DNA of 35,693 nucleotides from NCBI GenBank assembly GCA_040235375.1, contig JBECKQ010000159.1:1-35693 (forward strand), in the 5' to 3' direction. Below the pieces are notes generated by a model that was not told where the DNA came from, did not search any database, and saw only the letters and a program-made list of their open reading frames with translations. Positions within the stretch are counted from its first letter, which is position 1, and each line of letters opens with the position of its first letter. Of this stretch, positions 16,159 through 25,311 are shown one piece after another. The position numbers were made by a program, and so were the translations under genes. Source of the DNA: JBECKQ01 sp040235375 (lineage in GTDB: Bacteria > Planctomycetota > Phycisphaerae > UBA1845).

Positions 16159-17052
16159 TCAGGCGTTGGCTTCGGCGCCGGCGGGTGTTTCAAAGCGGCG
16201 CAGGCACTCTGGCTTGAAGCGTTGGCGCTCAAAGCCGAGTTCGTCGAAGGGCGTGCCCTGAGCGAAGGAGAGCAGCTGGAAGTAGTAGACTGGCGGCGTG
16301 TGGAAATCCTCGTTGAATTGCCGCGACACCTTCATTTGGCCGTGATCGAACTGGCCGAAGCATGTCGGGCATATCATCGCGAGAATGTCCGCCTGCTCCT
16401 TGTGCACGGCGCCGAGCAGGTCGCGCATCATGTTCGACGGTATCTCGTCGGATTGGCACGCTTTCCCGCAGCACAGATACCAGCGGCGGTGGCGGACGGG
16501 CGTCGCTCCCAGGGCGGAGACCAGATGCTCCAGCAGCGAAGGGTCGTTGGGATCATCCACATTCATGATCCGGCTGGGCTTGAGCAGGTGGCAGCCGTAG
16601 TGGATGGCCACCTTCAGACCCTCGAGTGGCCGGACCACGGATGCCTGCACGGCCTCGTAGCCCACGACGTCACGTACCAGTGTTGCGATGTGCCGGACGC
16701 GGGTGGTTCCACGGTATTCGCGCCCGATCCTCTTGAGCCGCTCGTTCACTTGCGCCCGCAGAGCGTCGTCCTGGAGCAGGTGATAGGTCTCGGAGAGCGT
16801 GGCCGTGCAGCCGGAACAGTTCGTGAAGATATCCAGGCCCTGCTCTTCCGCCAGCGTAAGATTTCGGGCCGCCACCGACAGCCACGCCAGCTTGTCCTTC
16901 GACTTGAAATAGATGGGGTCGGGGCAACAGGAGGCGCCTTCGAGATCGACAATGTCGATGCCCAGTCGCTCGAGCGTGGAGCGGATGGCCCGCTCCATTG
17001 CGGGATGCCGCGTGGGAATCAGGCAGCCGGGGAAGAACGCGAACCGTTTCAA
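16159..17052 (-). CDS. hdrB: Heterodisulfide reductase-like subunit B
   Basis: A 297-residue protein with both CCG domains of HdrB. The first uses Cys10 (FFPGCLIP), Cys42-43 (CCPD), Cys79 and Cys82 (NCSGC). The second uses Cys153 (YGCH), Cys193-194 (CCGKACQ), Cys227 and Cys230 (CPTC). In methanogens these hold two non-cubane [4Fe-4S] clusters that cleave the CoM-CoB disulfide. In a bacterium the disulfide or other substrate is unknown. It is the last gene of the Kor-Hdr cluster, and its start overlaps the hdrC stop by 4 bases, as usual for an HdrBC pair. Confidence 0.92.
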   Translation of the reverse strand: MKRFAFFPGCLIPTRHPAMERAIRSTLERLGIDIVDLEGASCCPDPIYFKSKDKLAWLSVAARNLTLAEEQGLDIFTNCSGCTATLSETYHLLQDDALRAQVNERLKRIGREYRGTTRVRHIATLVRDVVGYEAVQASVVRPLEGLKVAIHYGCHLLKPSRIMNVDDPNDPSLLEHLVSALGATPVRHRRWYLCCGKACQSDEIPSNMMRDLLGAVHKEQADILAMICPTCFGQFDHGQMKVSRQFNEDFHTPPVYYFQLLSFAQGTPFDELGFERQRFKPECLRRFETPAGAEANA

Positions 17053-17594
17053 TGCTCGTCTCCTCCGCTGGGGGTCTCGACGCCCTTGGTTGCCGGCGGA
17101 AGCGGATCGAAGAGCTTGCGGACTTCGTCGATCGGCACGGGTGCCAGCGGCGGCAGGCCGTAGCGCTCCCGCTGCCGCTGTACGGCGGCGTTGACCGGGG
17201 TGGTGCGGCCCGTCTCTTCAAACGTACGGATGACCTTCTCCACGGATCCGGGATAGATCCCGCGATCCGCCAGCATGTTCTTTAAAGAGATGATGACCTC
17301 GACGGGCTTGACCTCCTGCGGGCAGCGCTCGTGACAGTTGTAGCAGTTGGTGCACTCCCACAGTACCGAGTCCTCGGTGAGAAGTTCGCTTCCGAGACCG
17401 TACAGCACTTCGAGCATGATGGTGCGCGGGTTGAACGTATCGCTGTACGTAGCGGCCGGACAGTCGCCCACGCACGCGCCGCACTGGTAGCAGAAGCTCG
17501 CCAGATTTCCCTCGATCTTGCGGGCGAGTTCGCGGCGGAATTCGAAGTCGACGCGGACGAAGTCGCCTCCTTTTTCGGGAGAATGTCGGGTCAT
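17049..17594 (-). CDS. hdrC: Heterodisulfide reductase-like subunit C
   Basis: A 181-residue iron-sulfur protein with two [4Fe-4S] sites: Cys35, 38, 41, 45 (CYQCGACVGDCP) and Cys81, 84, 87, 91 (CTNCYNCHERCP). The helical region between and after them follows the HdrC pattern (FNPRTIMLEVLYGLG, VIISLKNMLADRG). HdrC carries electrons from HdrA to HdrB. GGAG about 12 bases before the ATG supports the start. It overlaps hdrB downstream and follows a 59-residue zinc-ribbon gene by 22 bases. Confidence 0.93.
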   Translation of the reverse strand: MTRHSPEKGGDFVRVDFEFRRELARKIEGNLASFCYQCGACVGDCPAATYSDTFNPRTIMLEVLYGLGSELLTEDSVLWECTNCYNCHERCPQEVKPVEVIISLKNMLADRGIYPGSVEKVIRTFEETGRTTPVNAAVQRQRERYGLPPLAPVPIDEVRKLFDPLPPATKGVETPSGGDEH

Positions 17595-17616
17595 TGTCGC
17601 GGCTCCACTCCTGCAG

Positions 17617-17796
17617 CTACGCCTTCGGGTCGTCGGCCGGGGCGGCGGGGTGTTTCGCCCCGGCGCGCAAGTGGCGAATGCTGTTCGATCGACACTTCGG
17701 GCAGGATCGCTCCTTGTCCTCGCCCTTCTCGACCTTTTCCGTGTATTCGTGTCCGCACATCATGCAGCGGAATGTCTCCGTGGTTGATGTCGCCAT
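17617..17796 (-). CDS. Small zinc-ribbon protein (59 residues) inside the hdr operon
   Basis: The ATG at 17796 is preceded by AGAAAGG at 7 bases, and the frame ends with TAG at 17617. The protein has CMMC (Cys11, Cys14) and CPKC (Cys32, Cys35), a classic two-knuckle rubredoxin or zinc-ribbon arrangement, followed by a basic then Ala/Pro/Asp-rich tail. It starts 17 bases after the hdrA-mvhD stop and ends 22 bases before hdrC, so it belongs to the operon. It could be a rubredoxin-like electron carrier or a zinc-bound assembly or regulatory factor; the sequence does not decide. Confidence 0.8.
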   Translation of the reverse strand: MATSTTETFRCMMCGHEYTEKVEKGEDKERSCPKCRSNSIRHLRAGAKHPAAPADDPKA

Positions 17797-17812
17797 GGTG
17801 GCACCTTTCTGA

Positions 17813-20266
17813 CTAAGTCGCGGCCGCAGTGGCAGGCTGCTTCCTGGCCGACTTCCTGGGCTTCGGCTTGAGCGCCTGGCGGGCGTGCTCGATCTCCTCC
17901 ATCGTGACGGTCTTGCGCAGTACTTCGAGATCGCGCATCACCTTGGCAAACTTCTGCCCCTCGGCGGCGCTGATCCACTCGAGTTGCAGGCGCTCGGGCC
18001 GAACGCCTGCCTTCTCCAGCTTGTCCCACAGGCGCTGCACGCGCTGGACCGTCTGCCGGTTGGCATTGATGTAGTGACAGTCCGCATAATGACAGCCGGA
18101 TACCAGCACAACGGGCGCGCCGCAGCGGAACGCCTCCAGCATCATTTCCTCGGATACCCGGGCGGAGCACATGGTACGCACCACCCGGTTGGTGGGCGGG
18201 TACTGGATGCGCGAGATACCGGCCATGTCGCCACCGGCATAGGAGCACCAGTTGCAGGCAAAGACGAAGATCTTGTCCTGGGGGTTGTCGGCAAGCGTTG
18301 CCTGCACCTGAGCAAGGAGTTGGTCGTCGGTGAAGTGCCGCATGGTGATGGCGCCGAACTGGCACGTCGCTCCGCAGGCCCCGCAGCCCGCACAGGCCGC
18401 CTCGACTACGACGGCCGCCGATCCTTTCGTCCAGGTAATCGCCCCGAACGGACAGACGGCCGCACACAAGCCGCACTTGGCGCAGGCGGCCTCGTCGATT
18501 CGGCTGGTGATCGCCTCGATCTGGATCTTGCCGGCGTTGAGCAGGGCGCCGGAGCGCGATGCCGCCGCCCCGGCCTGGCACACCGAATCCTTGATGTCCT
18601 TAGGCGACTCGCAGAATCCCGCGAAGTATACGCCGCGCGTCGGGGCATCGACCGGTTTGAGCTTCGGGTGCGATTCCATGAAGAACCCGTCGGACGTACG
18701 CGACAGGGTAAGCAGTCCGGATATCTTGTCGAGGTCCTTGGGCGGCTGCACGCCGACCGACAGAACGAGCATGTCCAGGTCGTGGCGTTCGAGCCGGCCG
18801 CTCGTCGTGTTCTCCACCGTGACGGACAGGTTGTGCGTTTGCGGATCCTCCTCCACGTCGCCGGGCAGGCCGCGAATGTAGCGTGTGCCGGCCTCCTTGG
18901 AGCGCTGGAACATGTCCTCGAAGGACTTTCCGAACGCGCGAATGTCCTGGTAGAAAACCACGTTCTCCACGTCGGGGTAGTGGTCGGCCAGCAGCAGCGT
19001 GTCCTTGACGGTGTTCATGCAGCAGATGTTGGAGCAGTAGGGTCGGCCGATCTTGGGATTGCGCGAGCCCACGCACTGGATGAAGCCGATGCGCTTCGGG
19101 CGTTCGTGGTCGCTGGGGCGAACAAAGTGGCCGGCGGTCGGACCGCCGGCGCAGATCAGCCTTTCGAACTCCATCGAGGTGATGACGTTATCGAAGCGCG
19201 TGTAGCCGTACTCGTCCATCTCCGTGGGGTCGTACACGTCCAGTCCGATGGCGACGATGATCGCACCGACGTCGCGGGTGACGATACGATCGTGATCGTC
19301 GTAGTTGATGGCCTGCTTCTCGCAGACCTCGACGCACTTGCCGCAGGCGATCGGATTGTTGCCCAGGCAGTCATCCATGTTCAGGATGTAGGAACAGGGC
19401 ACGGCCTGCGGGAAGGGAATGTAGACGGCCTTCCGCGAGGAGAGGCCCATCTGGTATTCGTCAGGTCGCGTGACCGGGCAGACCTTGGCGCACTCGCCGC
19501 AGGCGTTGCACAGCGTGGGGTCCACGTAGCGGGCCTTGCGGCGGATCTTCACGGTGAAGTTGCCGACGTAGCCCGAGACTTCCTCGAGTTCGCTGAAGGT
19601 GAGCAGCTCAATGTTCGGATGCCGACCGGCATCGATGGCCTTAGGCCCCAGAATTCATATCGAACAGTCCATGGTTGGATAAGTCTTGTCCAGTTGCGCC
19701 ATGATCCCGCCGATCGAGGCCTGCTTTTCGACCAGCGTCACCGGGTGACCGGCGTCGGCGAGTTCCAGCGCCGCCTCGATGCCCGCCACGCCGCCGCCGA
19801 TCACGAGCGCCCGGCGCGTCACCGGGACGGTAAGTTCCTCCTGCGGCTGGAGGAACCGTGCTCTGGCTACGGCGCTGGCCACCAGGTCCTTGGCCTTCTG
19901 CGTGGCGCCCTCGCGGTCGCCGGGATGCACCCAGGAACATTGCTCCCGCAGGTTGGCCATCTCCATCAGGTAGGGATTCAGGCCGGCCTCGCGCACGCAT
20001 TGGCGGAACGTCGGTTCGTGCTGCCGGGGCGTGCACGACGCAACCACCACGCGGTTGAGACGAAGCTCGCGGATCGCGTTCTTGATCTCGTTCTGCCCGG
20101 GATCCGCGCAGGTGTACTTGTTGCGCACCACGCACACGACGTCCGGGAGGGTCCTGGCGTACTCGGCGACCGCCCCGCAGTCGACCGCGCCGGCGATGTT
20201 CAGTCCGCAGTCGCAGACGAAGACGCCCACCCGGAGCTCGCCATCGGATTTGCTGGCAATCATCAC
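17813..20266 (-). CDS. hdrA: Selenocysteine-containing HdrA fused to MvhD (UGA at codon 204)
   Basis: One continuous frame of 817 residues if the TGA at 19655-19657 is read as selenocysteine. Residues 12-130 are the HdrA N-terminal domain (VGVFVCDCGLNIAG, VASCTPRQHEPTF). FAD binding follows (VIGGGVAGIEAALELADAG). Then comes DCSI-Sec-ILGPKA, a [4Fe-4S] site at Cys253-263, the C-x13-C-x3-CC insert (CVGSRNPKIGRPYC then NICC), and two ferredoxin sites. The last 140 residues are an MvhD domain (FACNWCSYAGGD, SGCHYADCHY). Such proteins pass or bifurcate electrons at FAD. The GTG start overlaps the HdrD-like stop. Automatic callers would split it into 203 and 579 residues. A nonsense mutation is unlikely because the second hdrA carries the same UGA. 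Confidence 0.9.
19616..19672 (-). repeat. 57-nt conserved selenocysteine-site segment, copy 1
   Basis: This coding segment matches 25019-25075 at 54 of 57 bases, including third codon positions. The flanking parts of the two hdrA genes are much less alike. It codes for MDCSI-Sec-ILGPKA and the residues up to RHP. Confidence 0.85.
19618..19657 (-). promoter_or_regulatory. UGA selenocysteine codon with SECIS-like hairpin (hdrA-mvhD)
   Basis: The UGA is 19657-19655. A perfect 6-base-pair hairpin, GATGCC-GGTC-GGCATC, occupies 19633-19618 on the - strand and starts 21 nt after the UGA. The loop GGUC resembles the GGUCU apical loop of the E. coli fdhF SECIS recognised by SelB. A second short hairpin, GGCC-TAA-GGCC, lies between (19647-19637). 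Confidence 0.75.
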
Positions 20267-21501
20267 TCGCCCTTTCTGGTTTCCTGAGCTGTCCGCCTTC
20301 CGCTATCGTCCGTTGCTTTCCTTGGTGCCGGGGATACCCCTTCAAGCGCCTCCGCCACCAGGACGGCCATGTCGCGCATTTCGATACTGATCTCCTCCGC
20401 CAGGTCGGGATCCTGCATGGCGCAGCGGAAGTGAATCTGGCACTTGGGACATGCAGTAGCGAGCACATCGGCGCCGGTCGCTCGCGCTTCGCGCAGGCGT
20501 TCGACCTGGATCTTCTTGGCGAAGCGATCACAGTTCGACCATGTGCCGCCGGCGCAGCAGGTCGCTCCCTGGCGCGTGTGACGCATCTCCCTGAGTTCGG
20601 TCCCCGGTAGTGCCTCCAGCAGTCCGCGCGGCGGATCGTATATCCCCAGATGTCGTCCGAGACGGCACGGGTCCTGATAGGTGACCCGGCGGGTCCTCGG
20701 GCTCGAACCGTTCTTGAACTTCAGGTCGGCGAGACGTTCGGACAGGAACTCGCTGATGTGCACGATCTGCGGCGGCGTGCCTTCGAAGAAGGGCACATAG
20801 TCCATCTTCCACGTTCTCAGGCATTCCGCGCACGAGACCACCAGCAGCTTGGCGCCGCTCGAGGCCACCAGCTTGACGTTGTGCCGGGCAAGCTGCTCGA
20901 AGCTCCCGCGATCTCCGTTCCACAGCAGATCGTGACCGCAACAACGTTCTTCGGGGGAGACGACGGGCGTGATATCCAGGCGATTCAGCAACCGGATCGC
21001 CGCCCGCGTACCGTTCAGCGTGGCGAGCTCGAGGTCCTTGAAAAACGCGTCGTAGTACATCGTGCAGCCGGTCCAGTAGAAGACCTCGCCCTCTGCCCTG
21101 TCGGTCTTCATATCGCCGGTGAGCCACTCGAGGCGATGCTGCTGGGTTTTTCCCGACGCCATCATGCGCATGACGGATTGGAGCGCTCCACCGTGCGGGC
21201 ACTCGGGCTCGACTCCGTCATGGTGCGACAGTTCGCGGAGCCGGCGCACCAAGTCGGTGTACGACACCTCGGCGGGGCACCGACGGTCGCAAAGGCTGCA
21301 AGTCAGGCAGGCGAACAGCCGGCCGTTCTTCAGCACGTCATCCTGTCGAAGGTTGGTGGACAGCACGTGTCGGCGCGGGCTGTAGTCGCCCCCGGCCCGT
21401 GAAACCGGGCAGGTCGCGGTGCACTTGCCGCAGTCGTAACAGGCCCACGCTCGCGTGGCCTTTGCTGTATCCGCAAGTTCGCGCATCGGCTCCGACTCCA
21501 T
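20263..21501 (-). CDS. HdrD-like iron-sulfur protein (ferredoxin domain plus two CCG domains)
   Basis: A 412-residue protein that looks like HdrC and HdrB joined, as in HdrD/GlcF/TmcB-type subunits. Two [4Fe-4S] sites use Cys21, 24, 27, 31 (CYDCGKCTATCP) and Cys65, 68, 71, 75 (CLTCSLCDRRCP). CCG domain 1 follows (WTGCTMYY, ERCCGHDLL, VVSCAECLRTW), then CCG domain 2 (YQDPCRLGRHL, ATCCAGGTWSNC, ACPKCQIHF). The second domain has CCAGG in place of the usual CCGxGG. No HdrE-like membrane cytochrome is nearby, so it is probably a soluble partner of the HdrA proteins. The stop overlaps the hdrA-mvhD start. No clear Shine-Dalgarno is seen; the in-frame ATG at 21486 is an alternative start. Confidence 0.88.
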   Translation of the reverse strand: MESEPMRELADTAKATRAWACYDCGKCTATCPVSRAGGDYSPRRHVLSTNLRQDDVLKNGRLFACLTCSLCDRRCPAEVSYTDLVRRLRELSHHDGVEPECPHGGALQSVMRMMASGKTQQHRLEWLTGDMKTDRAEGEVFYWTGCTMYYDAFFKDLELATLNGTRAAIRLLNRLDITPVVSPEERCCGHDLLWNGDRGSFEQLARHNVKLVASSGAKLLVVSCAECLRTWKMDYVPFFEGTPPQIVHISEFLSERLADLKFKNGSSPRTRRVTYQDPCRLGRHLGIYDPPRGLLEALPGTELREMRHTRQGATCCAGGTWSNCDRFAKKIQVERLREARATGADVLATACPKCQIHFRCAMQDPDLAEEISIEMRDMAVLVAEALEGVSPAPRKATDDSGRRTAQETRKGE

Positions 21502-21530
21502 CGAGTTTTGCCGCTATCGGCTCGCCGGTG

Positions 21531-22025
21531 TCAGTTGCTCGGTTCGCCCGGCAGGTTTTCGGCCGTCGGCCGCCGCAGCGGGCTCGGGCCGAGCTCGCGC
21601 ACCTGATCGGTAAAGTCGTCAATCACCTGCCCGAAGCGAACGCCTTCCGCGGCGCTGATCCACTCCAATCGCAATCGCTCCGTCTCGATGCCCAGCATCG
21701 AGACCACTGCCTTGGTCTTCTCGAACTGCTCTACGGCGCGTTCATTCCCGAAGATGTAATGGCAATCGCCGAAGTGACAGCCGGACACCAATACACCGTC
21801 GGCCCCCTTCTCGAACGCGCGAAGCACAAAGCCGGGCTGGATGCGCCCGGAACACATCACCCGAATCATGCGAAAGTGTGGTTGGTGCTGCACGCGCGAT
21901 ACGCCCGCGGTGTCCGCCCCGGCATACGAACACCAGTTGCAGGCGAACACCACGATGTTCGGCTGCCACGTGACCGGGGTAGCCACCGCAGTGGATGCAC
22001 CACGTTGTTGCTGCGCCGCGGTCAT
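21531..22025 (-). CDS. mvhD: MvhD-like iron-sulfur adapter
   Basis: A 164-residue protein of the methyl-viologen-reducing hydrogenase delta family. Landmarks are FACNWCSYAGADTAGVSR, MIRVMCSGRI, VLVSGCHFGDCHYIFGN and RLRLEWISAAEG. MvhD connects HdrA to its electron donor through a [2Fe-2S] cluster. Some homologues (for example BamF and VhuD) carry selenocysteine, but all visible positions are cysteine here. The ATG overlaps the stop of the large hdrA by 4 bases. It is a paralogue of the C-terminal domain of the hdrA-mvhD fusion. Confidence 0.92.
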   Translation of the reverse strand: MTAAQQQRGASTAVATPVTWQPNIVVFACNWCSYAGADTAGVSRVQHQPHFRMIRVMCSGRIQPGFVLRAFEKGADGVLVSGCHFGDCHYIFGNERAVEQFEKTKAVVSMLGIETERLRLEWISAAEGVRFGQVIDDFTDQVRELGPSPLRRPTAENLPGEPSN

Positions 22026-25000
22026 GAACTCACCTGCTCATCCACCGGAAGCGCGTCTCCACTCGCCGGCCCGAAACCCGCCAGGCAGGCGTCGATCATG
22101 GCGTGCACCTGCCGGTCGGTGAAATGGCGCGAGGTGATCGCCCCCGACGGGCACCAGCTCGCACACGTTCCGCATCCCTTGCACAGCGAGGCATTGATTC
22201 GCGCCGAACGCCCCCCGCAGTCGGTGTCCACCAGTTGGGGCGCCCGGAACTGGCAGATTTCCACACACGTACCGCAAGCGCGGCACCTGGTCTCGTTCAC
22301 TATGGCCACGGCCGGATCCTGCCGAACCTGCTCGTAAGCGAGGAAAACCGCCGCCTTGGCCGCCGCGGCGGAGGCCTGGGCGACGCTGTCGACGATGTCC
22401 TTCGGCCCCTGCACGGTGCCCGCCAGAAAGACGCCCTCGACCGCGGTCTCCACCGGGGCCAGTTCCGGATGGCGTTCCAGGAAGAAACCATCCAGCCCCA
22501 CGCTGGTCTTGAGGATGTCGTGGAAGCGGTCGGTCTCCGGCTGCCGCGGACGCATGCCCACGCTGAGAATCACCAGATCGGTGGGCACTTCGAGCGGCCG
22601 GCCAAGAAGATCATCGAAGCAGCGCACCACTTCAGCGCGCTTGTCGCCGACAACCTCCGGTTTCGTGCCCGGCGGAATGCGGACGAACAGCACGCCCATG
22701 CCCCGGGCGGCGCGGTACATCTCTTCCGCGCCGGTCGAGATGGTGCGGATGTCGCGATAGAAGACGGTCGTGTCGATTCCCATCTTGCAGAACTGTGTGG
22801 CCTGCTTGATCGCCGTGGGACAACAGTAGCGCGAGCAGCCGGCAAAGCCCTGTGGATCGCGCGAACCGACGCACAGGATGAACGACGCCGACTTGGGCAG
22901 CCGGCCGTTGTGCTTGAATGCCGCCTCACCTTCGAACCATCGCCGCTCCAGTTCCTCGCTGGTCAGCACGTTGTCGAAGGTACCGTAGCCGTATTCTCCC
23001 TTCGGATCGTATAGCGCGGCCCCGGTTGCCAATATGATCGCACCGATCGCGAGCTGCTCGGCATCGCCGGTCTGGATTGACGCGTCGTTGCGGCGTCGCA
23101 GCGTAGCCGTGAAGTTGCCGACGTAGCCGGTGATGTTCTCGACCTCCGTCTCGAGCAGCACGCGGGCACCGCTCCTCTCAAGTCGCTTGGTTTTCTCCTC
23201 CAGCACCTCGACGGCCGGCCTCATGTCGGGATAGAGCTGCTTCAGATTCGGTTCGGCCAGGCGGCCGCCGAGACGATTCTCTTTCTCGACCAGAGTGACC
23301 GGAAAGCCCTGCACGGCGAGATCGGTCGCGGCCTCGATGCCGGCGATTCCGCCGCCGATGACCAGTGCCGCCCGAGTCATGGGCACCTCGCCTTCGTGCA
23401 GCGGCTCGAGGTGTCGGGCGCGGGCTACGCCCATGCGGATCAGCGCTTTCGCCTTCTCCTGGGCTTCGCGCGGATGCCGCGCATGTACCCACGAGCACTG
23501 ATCGCGGATATTGACCATCTCGACCAGATACGGATTGAAGCCGATTCTCGCGCAGGTCTCGCGGAAAATCGGCTCGTGCGTTCGCGGCGTGCAAGCCGCC
23601 ACGACGATGCGGTTGAGCTTGTGTTGCTCCACAAGTTCGACGAGGCGGTCCTGTCCGGTGCTGGAGCAGGCAAACAGGTTGGTCTCCGCCGCGATGACGT
23701 CCGGGATGTTCGCGGCATACTCGGCCAGTTCCTGGACGTCGAGTACGCCGGCGATATTCACCCCACAATGGCAGACCAGCACACCCACGCGCGGCGGGCC
23801 GGAAAGATCCAGCGGTTCGACCGTGTCCTTCGTTTCTTCCACCCGGTGCCCGGCGAGGTAAAGCTGCGCCCGGGCGGCTGTCGCCGACGCTTGGGCGACA
23901 CAGTCGGGGATGACCTGCGGTCCAACGGCGCTGCCGCAGACGAAGATGCCATCCCGTGTCGACTCGACGGCGGAGATGGCGCGATCCCGCCGGGCAATGA
24001 AGCCGTACTGGTCTGTCTCGATCCCCAGGACCTCGGCCAGCCGGATCGCACCGTCGTTGGGAGCAGCGGCCACGCTCAGCACGACGAGATCGGCGGCAAT
24101 GCGTCTTTGCTCGTGGGCCAGCGTGTCCTCGACAAAGACCTCCAGCGTGTCGTCTTCGGGCACGTGATCGACCTTGGCGGGCCGACCGCGAATATACGTC
24201 GCACTCTTTTCGTCGCGCGAGCGCTGGACAAACTCGTCGAATCCTTTGCCGAACGCCCGCAGGTCGGTGTAGAGGATGGTCACATCCTCGACCTCGGGAT
24301 CGTGCTGGCGAATCAGCATCGAGTCCTTGACCGCGTTCATGCAGCAGAATCGGCTGCAATAGGGCCGGCCGCCTTCGCCCCGCGCGCCGACGCACTGGAT
24401 GAATACGATTCGCCGGGGAGTCTTCAGGTCCGATGGCCGGACCACGTGGCCGCGCGTCACGCCCGAGGCGTTGAGCATTCGCTCCAACTCGAGGCTGGTC
24501 ACCACGTTCGGCAACCGCCCGTAGCCGTAGTTACCCAGCTTGCGGGCGTCGAACTCCTGGAAGCCGACCGCGACGAGTATTGCCCCGACGTCGAGGTCGA
24601 ACTCCTGGGGGCGCATGTCGAAATCGATAGCGTCCACGTCGCAGACCGAAGTACAGTGACCGCAGACCAGCACGTTTGCCTGGTAGTCCTGTTTCTTTTT
24701 CTGCTTGATTTCCTGCATCTTCTGCAGGCGCTTGCGCTGTTTCTCGCTGAGGTATCCGCGCAGGTTGAGACAGGCGTCGGGATCGATCACGTACGCCGCC
24801 GGCACGGACTGCGGAAACGGGCGATGGATGGCCTTTCGGGCCTTGAGTCCAACGTCGAACTCGTTGCCGCCGATCACCGGACAGACATCCACGCATCTGC
24901 CGCATGCCACACACACGTCCTCGCGCACGTAGCGCGGTTCCTTGCGCACGCGGACACGGAAGTCGCCCGGCTCGCCCTCGCAGCCGACGACCTCGGCGTT

Positions 25001-25270
25001 CGATATGACCTCCATGAGCGGATGCCGACCGGCATCCATGGCCTTAGGCCCGAGGATTCATATCGAACAGTCCATCGTGGGGAAGGTCTTGTCGAGCTGG
25101 GCCATGCGCCCGCCCAACGACGGAGACTTCTCCACCAGCGTCACGCGGATCCGGGCGTTGGCCAGGTCGAGCGCTGCCTGGATGCCGGCGATACCTCCGC
25201 CGATGACCAGCGCTCGCTTGCCGCCGCTGGGCCGCTTCGCATCTTCGACTTCCGCAAGCCGTGCGCCCAC
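22022..25270 (-). CDS. hdrA: Double HdrA with selenocysteine (UGA at codon 71)
   Basis: A 1082-residue protein if the TGA at 25058-25060 is read as selenocysteine. Module 1 lacks the usual N-terminal domain and begins almost at the FAD motif (VIGGGIAGIQAALDLANARI). Then come DCSI-Sec-ILGPKA, a [4Fe-4S] site (CVACGRCVDVCP), a lysine-rich insert and CVGARGEGGRPYC-SRFCC. Module 2 is a complete HdrA (VGVLVCHCGVNIAG, a second FAD motif, CVGSRDPQGFAGC-SRYCC) without the Cys/Sec site, ending in two ferredoxin motifs. The layout recalls the large HdrA-like BamE of class II benzoyl-CoA reductase complexes. The start is GTG at 25270; no ATG is available in frame upstream. Callers would report 70 and 1005 residues. 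Confidence 0.9.
25019..25075 (-). repeat. 57-nt conserved selenocysteine-site segment, copy 2
   Basis: Partner of 19616-19672, with three base differences. It spans the UGA and the whole downstream hairpin. Confidence 0.85.
25020..25060 (-). promoter_or_regulatory. UGA selenocysteine codon with SECIS-like hairpin (double hdrA)
   Basis: The UGA is 25060-25058. A 7-base-pair hairpin GGATGCC-GGTC-GGCATCC occupies 25037-25020 on the - strand; its inner 6 pairs start 21 nt after the UGA, the same spacing and loop as in the other hdrA. The short GGCC-TAA-GGCC hairpin is also kept. Confidence 0.75.
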
Positions 25271-25311
25271 GTTTGCGTTCTCCCAATAAGCAGTGATCAG
25301 TGTGATGACAG

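Noticed and set aside
19655..19657. hdrA as a nonsense-mutated pseudogene
   Set aside because: The second hdrA has UGA at the same column, both frames stay open and conserved downstream, and both carry the same hairpin at the same distance.
17885..20287. 800-residue open frame on the + strand
   Set aside because: It is the antisense shadow of hdrA-mvhD in high-GC DNA and has no family motif.
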